Assembly (NCBI RefSeq): GCF_043945595.1
Contig: NZ_JBIFNP010000001.1
Coordinates: forward strand, 4,340,001-4,404,000
DNA from: Paenibacillus_S sp043945595
GTDB lineage: Bacteria > Bacillota > Bacilli > Paenibacillales > NBRC-103111
Direction: 5' to 3'
DNA: 64,000 bases
Positions 8,020 to 16,504 of this stretch are shown piece by piece; positions within the stretch are counted from its first letter, which is position 1, and each line of letters begins with the position of its first letter. The notes under the pieces were generated by a model. The model searched no databases, was not told where the DNA came from, and was given only the letters and a program-made list of their open reading frames with translations. The position numbers and the translations under genes are program-made.

Positions 8020-9903
8020 TCAGTCCGCCAATCGAATGCGGAGCGTCCAATCCGCCGCCTTCACAGCATGCTTCGCCTTCAGCTGCAGCCGGTATACGCG
8101 GTCGCCCCAAATCGGCAGCATGCGGGAATCCGTCACGGGAACGGTCTCAACCGAGGGAGCCAGCCCCTCCCCGTCGTATGCCAGCAGCAGCCGGTCTCCG
8201 CTCTCGTGCCGAAGCTCGATGCTGGAGCCGTCCAGCAGGCTCGGCGGCTGCAGCGTCAAGTAATTCAGCACGACCTCGGCACTCGCCTCCTGCAGCTCGA
8301 ACTGGTCCCGGATTTCAACGAAAGCGCGCGCATCCTCGCTCGCGCGGTGCAGCGCGCAGCTTCGGCGCCACTGCTTGATCCCGGCTTCCGCAGGATAGGC
8401 CGCCGCAATATTCAGCGACAGCTCGGACTTCGCCCCGTCCGCCTCATACGCCACATCCCCGGCCCGGTAATCGCTGCCGGCCTGCTGCTGGAAGCCGTTC
8501 ACCTCAGGCAGACTGTGATAGCTCGACTGCATGGTCAGGATCTCGTACCTCTGCGGGCTGAACGTCTTCGAGGTATAGCTTTCCACCCCAGCGTCGATCA
8601 GAAACGGCTGCCCGTTGCCGTAGACGATGAAATGGCCGATATCGTTATGGTTATGGCTCTCGTCGTTATGACCGCCCTTGGCGGCCACATACAGTCCGCT
8701 TCCGTCCCCCTGACGCTCCCTTGCCGCAAAAATATGCGTATCCGGCAGCCAGACATCCTGTTCATACGGAGGGGACGCCGGTTCGGCCAGCAGCGCTTCC
8801 GCCCCCAGCACCTCGGCCGTTATCCGCATCAAAGATGCGATTTTATCCCGGGAGCAGCCGTTCTTCTGGAACGCATACGCCCCCAGGCGGCTCATGCCTT
8901 GATCCTGAATCCGCTGTCCGTAGCGGTGAACCAGGCTGCCTGCGATGTGAAGGCGGCCGTCGCCGTCGGCGAAATTGACAAACTCGTTGCCGGCAATATG
9001 CGCCCTGTAGATGTATTTGCCGATCTCCTGCACAAGCGGCTCCTCATAAAAGCTCAGCTTTCCGCCCGTTCCCCAATACAGCAGCTCCAGACAATCGAAC
9101 AGCGATGCGCCAGCCCGGCTCCAATAGCTCGGCCCTTCGTCGCAGCCTCCGTCAGGATGATATACGCCCATGAAGAAGTCCAGGCTGTGGGCGGCTTTGG
9201 CGGCAGCCCGGCTTCGGACTACAGGATCAGGCTCCAGGATCAGAAAGGCCGCCAGGCAATTCGAATGAATCCACGGGTTCCAGTTGTTCACTTTCTTCTC
9301 TCCATAGCCCATCCACCAGAAATCTTCGCGGTCCAGGTAAGGCTCGAAAATACGGCGTCCCACTTCATGCCGGATGCGCTGAAGCAGCATCGGACATTCC
9401 AGCTGAAGCGTATCCTCCAATAAATACGCGGTCCAGGCAAGCAGCGCCCCCGTCTCTGCAGCGAACAGGTCAATCACCTGCTCCGTCACATCGGGCAGCG
9501 CGTAGCCCCTGCTCTGCGGCGAGAGAGATAGGTGCGCGGGTACCACCCATACCGATTCCTCGCAAAGGCACCAAATTCCGTTAATAATCTGCTCTATGAA
9601 CCGCCCCTTCCCCTCAAGGCATTCGCCGATCACCAGATCCGCAACCGCCTGCCTGCGTTCGAAATAAACCGCTTCGTACCGCGTCCGGTTGCCGTTCACG
9701 ACATAATCCATGTAACGGACGGCGGGCAGAATCGGCCATTCCCAATCCAGTCTCTCCTCCGCCCAAGATATCCAGGCACTCCTTATTTCCGATGGCACAG
9801 CTTCCCAGCGGGTGCGTTCCAATCCTTTCGGAAACGGATGGAATTGCTCTGCGCTAAGCAGCAGCTCCGCCGCTTGCTCTTGTGAAAGCTTTGAACTGAA
9901 CAT
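8020..9903 (-). CDS. Heparinase II/III-family polysaccharide lyase
   Basis: About 627 residues. The N-terminal two thirds are helical, as in the alpha/alpha toroid of this family; the heparinase II/III catalytic region follows, with SHNHNDIGHFIVYGNGQPFL and LIDAGVESYTSKTFSPQRYE and the Tyr/His-containing YHSLPEVNGF. The C-terminus is beta-rich. No signal peptide is visible, so it is probably cytoplasmic and acts on oligosaccharides after uptake. ATG at 9903 has AAGGAG nine to ten bases upstream. It is divergent from a permease-permease-binding-protein operon, suggesting that transporter imports its uronate-containing substrate. The exact polysaccharide is not predictable. Confidence 0.85.
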   Translation of the reverse strand: MFSSKLSQEQAAELLLSAEQFHPFPKGLERTRWEAVPSEIRSAWISWAEERLDWEWPILPAVRYMDYVVNGNRTRYEAVYFERRQAVADLVIGECLEGKGRFIEQIINGIWCLCEESVWVVPAHLSLSPQSRGYALPDVTEQVIDLFAAETGALLAWTAYLLEDTLQLECPMLLQRIRHEVGRRIFEPYLDREDFWWMGYGEKKVNNWNPWIHSNCLAAFLILEPDPVVRSRAAAKAAHSLDFFMGVYHPDGGCDEGPSYWSRAGASLFDCLELLYWGTGGKLSFYEEPLVQEIGKYIYRAHIAGNEFVNFADGDGRLHIAGSLVHRYGQRIQDQGMSRLGAYAFQKNGCSRDKIASLMRITAEVLGAEALLAEPASPPYEQDVWLPDTHIFAARERQGDGSGLYVAAKGGHNDESHNHNDIGHFIVYGNGQPFLIDAGVESYTSKTFSPQRYEILTMQSSYHSLPEVNGFQQQAGSDYRAGDVAYEADGAKSELSLNIAAAYPAEAGIKQWRRSCALHRASEDARAFVEIRDQFELQEASAEVVLNYLTLQPPSLLDGSSIELRHESGDRLLLAYDGEGLAPSVETVPVTDSRMLPIWGDRVYRLQLKAKHAVKAADWTLRIRLAD

Positions 9904-10301
9904 GGGTTACCAGCTCCTTCAAATAGTATTCATTCGCATCCTTAACCTGCCTGCTCCAAATTACGGTAAACCGCGCGGTATGCGCACAGCTTTAAACAAA
10001 GCTTATTCTATACCAAGGCGCGTACGGGGGAAACGATCATTTTAGAAGATCATCCGCCGCAGGGACCGTTTCCGTGTGTACAAGCCCGCTTCATGCCTGC
10101 CGAACGATAATCATACGAGATGATTATTCCCGTAAAACCGCGCTGCCGCCGCGTTTTGAAAGCGTTTTAGGTGTCAAATGAAATGATTGTTTCTTTTTCA
10201 AATTCCCTCCCCTAGAATGATGAGCATGAGGCTGAAAGCAGGGCGCCGCCCGGACATTTCGGTCATTCAACCAAGCATCTTAAGAAGGAGCGTGAACTTT
10301 G
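9904..10301. promoter_or_regulatory. Divergent control region between lyase and transporter operon
   Basis: About 400 bases without a gene. It holds a perfect inverted repeat, ATAATCAT-5 nt-ATGATTAT at 10107-10127, that could bind a regulator, and a catabolite-response-like element at 10157-10170. Purine-rich AAGGAG sites lie just before both starts. I see no riboswitch. Confidence 0.55.
10157..10170 (+). promoter_or_regulatory. Candidate cre site (CcpA operator)
   Basis: TGAAAGCGTTTTAG agrees with the consensus TGWAANCGNTNWCA except at the second-last two bases. It lies 130 bases upstream of the sugar permease operon, which fits carbon catabolite control. Confidence 0.5.
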
Positions 10302-11258
10302 ATGAAAGCGGATACCGCAGAGGCCGGCTTCGATAAAGCCTCAACCGCAGCAGCCAAACCCGGCTGGAAGCGGTATTGGATCGATTGGGATCTTTACCTG
10401 CTCCTGGCGCCGGGCTTGCTTTACTTTCTGATCTTCAAATATTTACCCATGTGGGGCGTCGTCATCGCCTTTCAGGATTACAGTCCGTTTAAAGGCATAC
10501 TCGGCAGCGACTGGGTCGGCTTCAAGCATTTCGTTACTTTATTTCAGTACGATAAATTTTGGCAAATTTTCCGCAACACGATCCTGATCAGCCTGTACAA
10601 TCTGATCTTCTTCTTTCCCGCGCCAATTATCGTCGCCCTGCTCTTAAATGAGGTGAAAAATCAATTTTTCAAACGTTCCGTTCAAACGATCATTTATTTG
10701 CCCCACTTTATTTCCTGGGTGGTCGTGGCCGGGATGACCTACCTGCTGCTCGGCACGCAGGGCGGTCTCGTCAACGAGCTGATCAAATCGTCGGGCGGCG
10801 AAGCGCTTCCCTTCTTGACGACGTCGGAATGGTTCCGTTCCCTGCTCGTGACGCAGAGCATCTGGAAGGAAGCCGGCTGGGGCACGATTATTTTTCTCGC
10901 CGCCTTGTCCGGCGTGGATACGCAGCTGTACGAGGCCGCCATTGTCGACGGCGCCGGCCGCTGGAGGCAGCTGTGGCATATTACGCTTCCGGCTATCCGC
11001 AGCACAATCTTCATTCTGCTGATCTTACGGCTCGGCAATATTCTCGACGTCGGCTTCGAGCATATTTTTCTGATGCTGAACTCTACGGTCAACAATGTCG
11101 GGGACGTATTCGAAACGTATGTATACCGGGAAGGTCTGATCGGCGGCAAATTCAGCTACACAACGGCTGTCGGCTTGTTTAAATCCATCATCGGTCTCGT
11201 ACTGGTCGTCAGCGCCAATTGGCTGACCAAGAAATTCGGCGAGGAAGGCGTATACTAG
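10302..11258 (+). CDS. Sugar ABC transporter permease (LplB type)
   Basis: About 318 residues, with six predicted membrane segments beginning at DWDLYLLLAPGLLYFLIFKYLPMWG. The EAA loop is EAAIVDGAGRWRQLWHITLP. This is the LplB/YteP kind, common in systems importing oligosaccharides from plant or microbial polysaccharides. ATG at 10302 is preceded by AAGGAG eleven bases upstream; TTG at 10299 is an equally spaced alternative. First gene of an operon with an LplC-type permease and a lipoprotein; no ATPase is encoded here. Confidence 0.92.
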   Translation: MKADTAEAGFDKASTAAAKPGWKRYWIDWDLYLLLAPGLLYFLIFKYLPMWGVVIAFQDYSPFKGILGSDWVGFKHFVTLFQYDKFWQIFRNTILISLYNLIFFFPAPIIVALLLNEVKNQFFKRSVQTIIYLPHFISWVVVAGMTYLLLGTQGGLVNELIKSSGGEALPFLTTSEWFRSLLVTQSIWKEAGWGTIIFLAALSGVDTQLYEAAIVDGAGRWRQLWHITLPAIRSTIFILLILRLGNILDVGFEHIFLMLNSTVNNVGDVFETYVYREGLIGGKFSYTTAVGLFKSIIGLVLVVSANWLTKKFGEEGVY

Positions 11259-11309
11259 TGGCTTCTTAGCACGCCTGCCAACTACGTAAGAGGAAAGGAG
11301 AATCTTACC

Positions 11310-12182
11310 ATGCACATCAAGCCTACCCTGGGAAGCCGGGCCTTTGACACGGCCAATCTCATCGTATTGACTTTATGCGCGTTCATCACTTTGTTTCCGT
11401 TTATTTACATTATGGCCACCTCGCTGGCCCCGCTGCAGCAGGTGCTGCGCGGAGGCGTCATCCTGTGGCCGGAGCAGGTCACCTGGGATGCGTATACGAC
11501 CATCTTCTCCAATGCGCACTTTGTACGCTCCCTGTACACGACCTTCTTCATTACGGTGGTCGGCACGCTCACAAACCTGCTGTTTACGACCTTCATGGCG
11601 TATCCGTTAGCCAAAAAACGGCTGAAAGGACGCCGTATCATTCTCTTCCTCGTCGTATTCAGCATTTTGTTCAGCGGAGGGCTGATTCCCTCCTATATGA
11701 TTGTCAAATCGCTCGGCATGATTAATACCGTCTGGTCGCTCATCGTTCCGGGCGCGATCAGCGCCTTCAATCTGATCATTATGAAAAACTTTTTCCAAAG
11801 CATTCCCGAGGAGCTGGAAGAAGCCGCAAGGATTGACGGCTGTAAAAATCTCGGCGTTCTGTTCCGCATCGTCCTTCCGTTATCCATGCCCGCTCTCGCG
11901 ACGTTCACACTGTTCTATGCCGTCGGGCACTGGAACCAGTTTTTCGCGGCCGTCATCTATGTGACCAAGTCGAACCTATGGCCGATTCAGGTGGTGCTCC
12001 GCCAGATGATTATCGAAGGCTCGACCCAGGAGTTCGAGCAGGCGATGGGCGAGCTGAAGATCATCCCTACGACGATCAAAATGGCCGCCATTATCGTTGC
12101 CACCGTCCCGATCCTGTTCGTGTATCCGTTCCTGCAAAAGCATTTTGCCAAGGGCGTTCTGCTGGGCTCCGTCAAAGGATAG
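11310..12182 (+). CDS. Sugar ABC transporter permease (LplC type)
   Basis: Partner permease of 290 residues, with membrane segments from about residue 15. The EAA loop reads EEAARIDGCKNLGVLFRIVLP. It ends with FAKGVLLGSVKG, the standard terminus of LplC/YtcP proteins. ATG is eight bases after AAAGGAGA. It follows the LplB-type gene by about 50 bases and precedes the binding lipoprotein by 35 bases. Confidence 0.93.
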   Translation: MHIKPTLGSRAFDTANLIVLTLCAFITLFPFIYIMATSLAPLQQVLRGGVILWPEQVTWDAYTTIFSNAHFVRSLYTTFFITVVGTLTNLLFTTFMAYPLAKKRLKGRRIILFLVVFSILFSGGLIPSYMIVKSLGMINTVWSLIVPGAISAFNLIIMKNFFQSIPEELEEAARIDGCKNLGVLFRIVLPLSMPALATFTLFYAVGHWNQFFAAVIYVTKSNLWPIQVVLRQMIIEGSTQEFEQAMGELKIIPTTIKMAAIIVATVPILFVYPFLQKHFAKGVLLGSVKG

Positions 12183-12217
12183 CCTTCCCTTATTAAACTA
12201 ATCAGGAGGTCTCATTC

Positions 12218-13750
12218 ATGTCCAAACGCTGGTCCAAACCGATTTCCGTTACCGCTGTTTCCGCTCTAACCGCCGTGTCCCTGCTGGGCTGCTCCGTCGT
12301 CCCCGGGTCCGAAGACCAACATCCGTCCGCCAACAACAACCCATCCGCCGATGCCCAGAGCGGCAAGCGGATGAAAATCAGCATGATGTATCCGCTGTAT
12401 TCCGATCCTCCGCAAAAAAATGAAGCATGGAAATATATCGAGGACAAATTCAATATCGAATTCGAGCCGATGGCCGTTCCGAATAACAGCTACAATGACA
12501 AGCTGAAAGTGACCCTCGCCTCCGGCGATATGCCCGATATCATCCTTTGGACGAACTATCCCGATCCCGAGCTGAACAAATATGTCGAGCAAGGAGCCTT
12601 CGCTCCGCTGGACGAGGCGATCAAGCCGGCGCCGAATCTGATGAAAACGCCGCAGGCGATACTTGACAATGTCAAAATTAACGGCAAGCTGTACGGCGTC
12701 CCCCGCACCCGGGCCTTGAACCGTTCCGGCGTCATGATCCGCAAGGACTGGCTGGACAATCTCGGGCTGCCGGTACCCAAAACCGTCGATGAGCTGTACC
12801 AAACCGCCATCAAATTTACGACGGGTGACCCTGACAAAAACGGCAAAGCCGATACGTTCGGTATCGCCTTCGGGGAGAACGTCTCCCATATGGATCCGCT
12901 GTATATGGCTTTCGACTCCGGTGCAGGCTGGCGCAAGATGGAAGACGGCACGCTGATGAACGCAGACATTACCCCTGGCAAGAAGCAGGCGCTGGAGTGG
13001 CTTCGGAAGCTGTACCAGGAAGGCGGTCTGGATAAAGATTTCGCCGTCCTGAAGAACACGCAGGTATGGGAGAAGCTGGAGGGCGGCAAGGCCGGCATTC
13101 TGCTGGGCGGCCAGACAAGCGACTATGCCCGCTATGTTGAAAACTTAGCCAAGGTCGATCCTAAAGCGAACCTGATCATGATTCAGCCTCCGGCCGGACC
13201 TACAGGCAAATTCGGGTACAGCGAAACATCCGGTTTCTTCGGGCAATGGGTCGTTCCCGCCAAGACCGATCCGGAAAAGGTGAAGAAAATCATCCAGCTG
13301 CTGGACTGGCAGGCAAGCGATGAAGGCTACGATATGAAGCGGTTCGGCGTGGAAGGCGTCCATTATACGAAAAATGCCGACGGCACCAAAAAGATAAATG
13401 TCGACAAATATAAAACGGACGGCGTGGACGCTTTGATTCAGCATAATCCTTACGACCCATACAGCTATGTCGTGCTGACGGCTCCGGAAGCCGTGCAGAA
13501 GGCGCAGAAGGAAAACCTTGACCGCGTTAAGGATATGGGGATCAAAAATCCCGCGATGGCCTTTGTCGCCCCTTCGGCTCCGGATAAGCAGGCCGATCTG
13601 AACAAGCTCCGCGACGAAGAATACGTCAAGCTCGTTATGGGCAAAGCGCCGATGGACGATTTCGACCGGTTTGCCAAGGAATGGCTGGACAAAGGCGGCG
13701 CCCAGATTACGAAAGAAACGAACGAATGGTACCAGAAGCAGCCTAAATAA
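12218..13750 (+). CDS. Sugar ABC transporter binding lipoprotein (LplA type)
   Basis: 510 residues with a lipoprotein signal peptide ending in the lipobox SLLGC (Cys about residue 25), a Ser/Asn-rich linker, then MKISMMYPLYSDPPQKNEAWKYIE. The family 1 extracellular binding fold is indicated by GDMPDIILWTNYP, LYGVPRTR and FGIAFGENVS. Long (over 500 residues) binding proteins of this kind go with LplB/C permeases. Excellent AGGAGG eight bases before the ATG. A terminator follows, and the AraC-type regulator gene comes next. Confidence 0.94.
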   Translation: MSKRWSKPISVTAVSALTAVSLLGCSVVPGSEDQHPSANNNPSADAQSGKRMKISMMYPLYSDPPQKNEAWKYIEDKFNIEFEPMAVPNNSYNDKLKVTLASGDMPDIILWTNYPDPELNKYVEQGAFAPLDEAIKPAPNLMKTPQAILDNVKINGKLYGVPRTRALNRSGVMIRKDWLDNLGLPVPKTVDELYQTAIKFTTGDPDKNGKADTFGIAFGENVSHMDPLYMAFDSGAGWRKMEDGTLMNADITPGKKQALEWLRKLYQEGGLDKDFAVLKNTQVWEKLEGGKAGILLGGQTSDYARYVENLAKVDPKANLIMIQPPAGPTGKFGYSETSGFFGQWVVPAKTDPEKVKKIIQLLDWQASDEGYDMKRFGVEGVHYTKNADGTKKINVDKYKTDGVDALIQHNPYDPYSYVVLTAPEAVQKAQKENLDRVKDMGIKNPAMAFVAPSAPDKQADLNKLRDEEYVKLVMGKAPMDDFDRFAKEWLDKGGAQITKETNEWYQKQPK

Positions 13751-13757
13751 CTCTGCA

Positions 13758-13799
13758 GCGCCCCTCCCTTCGATGTTTAACAAGGCGAGGGGCGTTTTT
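13758..13799 (+). terminator. Terminator after the binding-protein gene
   Basis: GCGCCCCTC pairs with GAGGGGCG across a loop of about 20 bases and is followed by TTTTTGG. Confidence 0.8.
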
Positions 13800-13869
13800 G
13801 GTTCTTAAGTAACTATTTTACATTTCAGGAAGGGAAACGCGGACAGGAATCGAACATATACTATGGCAT

Positions 13870-13887
13870 ATATAAAACGCTTTCATA
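13870..13887 (-). promoter_or_regulatory. Candidate cre site before the AraC-type regulator
   Basis: On the minus strand it reads TATGAAAGCGTTTTATAT, matching 16 of 18 positions of the extended cre consensus WWTGNAARCGNWWWCAWW. It lies 15 bases upstream of the proposed start at 13902, so CcpA binding could block transcription of the regulator. Confidence 0.45.
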
Positions 13888-13901
13888 AGGTGGTAACCGT
13901 C

Positions 13902-16232
13902 ATGCTCACCCGTTGGATTCAACAGATATGGACCTTCGGTCCCGTCAAAGTGAAGGTGATAATCACCGCCTGCCTGCTGGCTATCGTTCCCATAGCCATT
14001 CTCGGGATGACGACTTATTTGCTGGCCAGCCACACCCTGTTCAAGGAAATCGGCAAGGCGAACCGCGAGACGGTCAAGCAGGTGCAGGAGCGAATCGACG
14101 ATAAGCTTGTCAATCTGGACAAGGTCGTGCTGCAGCATGCGTTTAATCCGCTGTTCAAGGAATTTCTGTCTCTCGACAAGCCATATGAGGACCCAACCCG
14201 CTTCCAAGCGATCATGACGATCCTGACATCGATGGAAGGGCTTATCAATGATACGGACGGTGTCTATCTCTATATGACCCGGCAAAATCTGATCGTAAAC
14301 CCGAGTCAGGGCATTGCCGACGCAAGCCGCCTGCATCCCTCCGTTCTGGAACAGATCCAGAAGCATAACGAGGACTTCTTCTGGATGGATCGAATCCGTT
14401 CCGTGCCCAGTATACCAAGAGGCGGAACCCATGTCGTCACCTTTGTCCGGAAGCTTCCCGTTTCTGCGGAGAAGCCGCTCGGTTATCTCATTATCGAATT
14501 AAACGACCGCGCTCTGTTCGACGTCTTCTCCCACATGCAGTTCGGTCAAAGCGGCGAAATGCTGATCGTGACGCCGACCGGTAACATTTTGTCCGATTGG
14601 AACAAGCATCTGCTGGAGCCGGACTTCAGCAATCCCGTGCTCCAGCGGCTGACGGCCTCCGACGCATCGGAGGAGATGTATTCCGCCACCATCCATAATC
14701 AGGAGCTGCTCATCAACTACTTAAAGTCGGATTACAACGGCTGGCGCTACGTATCCGCGGTGCCGATCCGCGAGCTGACCTCCAGCATCCAGTGGATCAA
14801 GCGAGCGACGCTGGCCGCCAGCCTCATGCTCGTCCTGATCAGTATCGGCGCTGCCGTTACGTTATCCGGGTCGTTTGTCCGCAGGCTTACCGGCATTATC
14901 GATCTCATCCGCAAAAAACACGCTGGCCTCCCTATCCCGCAAGCGGGGATGAATGAATTCGGCCTGCTGCGGCATTACATGGAATCGCTGCATACCGCGA
15001 ACCGTCATCTCGAGCAGCAAATGCTGGAATCGATGCCTCTGCTCAGAGCGAACTTCCTGCAGAAGCTCGTCACCGGCACGCTGGATGCGAAAGACGTGGA
15101 GGAGAAGCTACGCTATTACGGCATCGAGATGCCTGCCGCATACTATACGGTGCTGTATGTCGAGCTCGATCATATGCGGGGACAGACCGAGCAGGATGTT
15201 CAATTGTTCACGTACGCCGCCATGAACATCGCCAAGGAGCTGCTGGTGCCGCGAGGTCACGGCGCGGTCTTTCAGACGCAGACGGATCATATTGCCGTCG
15301 TGCTGAATCATGGCAGCGAGAGCTCCTCCCCTCATGAGCTGAAGACAAACGCCTTCATCCTGGCGGAGGAGCTGCGCGATGTCATCCACAGCCTGCTGCG
15401 CATTACGGTGACCATCGGCATCGGCCACTGCTACCGCGGCCTGGAGCAGCTGAAGCTTTCCCGCAAGGAAGCCGAGGAGGCGCTCCAGTACCAGATGGTG
15501 CAGGGCTGCGGCAAGGTCATCTACATCGGCTCGATGCTGCCCAAATCGTCCTCCTACGAATACCCGATCGAGCAGGAGCAGTATATTCTGACGGGAATCA
15601 AGCTCGGAGCTCTGGAGCAGGTCGGCCAGCAGGTGGACGCCTTTGCGGCCAGGCTGACCCATGACCAGGAAAGCGGCAGCTACGAATATGTGCAGCAGGC
15701 TTTTGTCCAGCTGATGGCGGCTTCGTTGAAGACACTTTTCGAGCTGGATCCGGAGCAGGGCCCCAAGCTGTTTCATTATAATGTATATCAGCGCCTTGGA
15801 CGGATGCGAACGAGTGAAGCCATCGTCAAATGGCTCAAGGAGGAAATTTACCCGACCCTCATTCAGCATATCATCCAACGCAGAAATGTCCGCCAGCGGC
15901 GGACTATGGAGAAGGTGCTCGACTACATTCATGAGCATTATGATGAAGACTTATCCCAGCCGCTGCTTGCGGACATGGCCTCGCTGCCGAATTCCCAGTT
16001 CAGCCATGTCTTTAAAGCGGAAACCGGTATGACGCTGACCGATTACATTATTGCGTACCGCATGGAAAAAGCGAAGGAGCTGCTGCGCGGCACCGACCTG
16101 AAAATCGCCGAAATCGCAGAGCGGCTGTGCTATAACAACCCGCAAAATTTCATCCGCGGCTTCAAGCGGCTGTGCGGCATTACTCCCGGTGAATACCGGT
16201 CAAGAAGCGTGGCCGAGGCCGTGACTGAATAA
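13902..16232 (+). CDS. Membrane-bound AraC-family transcriptional regulator
   Basis: About 776 residues. A transmembrane segment near residues 13-36 (VIITACLLAIVPIAILGMTTYLL) and a second near 295-320 enclose an extracytoplasmic sensor region; after HAMP-like and linker regions the C-terminus carries two helix-turn-helix units (SQPLLADMASLPNSQFSHVF and LKIAEIAERLCYNNPQNFIRGF) of an AraC DNA-binding domain. Such one-component sensors are common beside Paenibacillus sugar importers and activate them when an oligosaccharide or binding-protein complex is sensed outside. ATG at 13902 follows AAGGTGG by eight bases; an upstream in-frame ATG at 13863 has no binding site. Very probably the regulator of the 10.3-13.8 kb operon. 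Confidence 0.92.
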   Translation: MLTRWIQQIWTFGPVKVKVIITACLLAIVPIAILGMTTYLLASHTLFKEIGKANRETVKQVQERIDDKLVNLDKVVLQHAFNPLFKEFLSLDKPYEDPTRFQAIMTILTSMEGLINDTDGVYLYMTRQNLIVNPSQGIADASRLHPSVLEQIQKHNEDFFWMDRIRSVPSIPRGGTHVVTFVRKLPVSAEKPLGYLIIELNDRALFDVFSHMQFGQSGEMLIVTPTGNILSDWNKHLLEPDFSNPVLQRLTASDASEEMYSATIHNQELLINYLKSDYNGWRYVSAVPIRELTSSIQWIKRATLAASLMLVLISIGAAVTLSGSFVRRLTGIIDLIRKKHAGLPIPQAGMNEFGLLRHYMESLHTANRHLEQQMLESMPLLRANFLQKLVTGTLDAKDVEEKLRYYGIEMPAAYYTVLYVELDHMRGQTEQDVQLFTYAAMNIAKELLVPRGHGAVFQTQTDHIAVVLNHGSESSSPHELKTNAFILAEELRDVIHSLLRITVTIGIGHCYRGLEQLKLSRKEAEEALQYQMVQGCGKVIYIGSMLPKSSSYEYPIEQEQYILTGIKLGALEQVGQQVDAFAARLTHDQESGSYEYVQQAFVQLMAASLKTLFELDPEQGPKLFHYNVYQRLGRMRTSEAIVKWLKEEIYPTLIQHIIQRRNVRQRRTMEKVLDYIHEHYDEDLSQPLLADMASLPNSQFSHVFKAETGMTLTDYIIAYRMEKAKELLRGTDLKIAEIAERLCYNNPQNFIRGFKRLCGITPGEYRSRSVAEAVTE

Positions 16233-16308
16233 GTTCAGGAAGAGTATAGTTTCCAGATAGGTGGCCATCCTAACATTAATTGTGCGAAAAGAAAGGTGGC
16301 TTTCCTCC

Positions 16309-16497
16309 ATGATTCAATGGATTAAGCAAGTCAATCTGGTGCTTGCGTTCGTGCTCTTATTCGGCTTTCACGGCCTGCTCTACTACTCGCTGGGAACGGC
16401 CAGTTGGTTTATGGTCACCCTGCTGGCCTCGGCCGTTGACACGGCAGTGCTGGCTGTCGCGCAAAGAGTGCTTCCCGCCAGAAGCCGGCAGTCCTAA
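16309..16497 (+). CDS. Small membrane protein, unknown function
   Basis: About 62 residues with two hydrophobic segments (VNLVLAFVLLFGFHGLLYY and FMVTLLASAVDTAVLAVAQ) and a basic tail. AAAGGTGG lies about ten bases before the ATG. It is convergent with the DUF2087 gene, with seven bases between stops. Not recognised; probably integral membrane. Confidence 0.6.
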   Translation: MIQWIKQVNLVLAFVLLFGFHGLLYYSLGTASWFMVTLLASAVDTAVLAVAQRVLPARSRQS

Positions 16498-16504
16498 GCC
16501 GGCC

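Noticed and set aside
7891..9423. A 510-codon plus-strand open frame opposite the heparinase-type gene
   Set aside because: Low-complexity Arg/Pro/Leu-rich translation with no start signal or family features; it mirrors a high-GC gene on the other strand.
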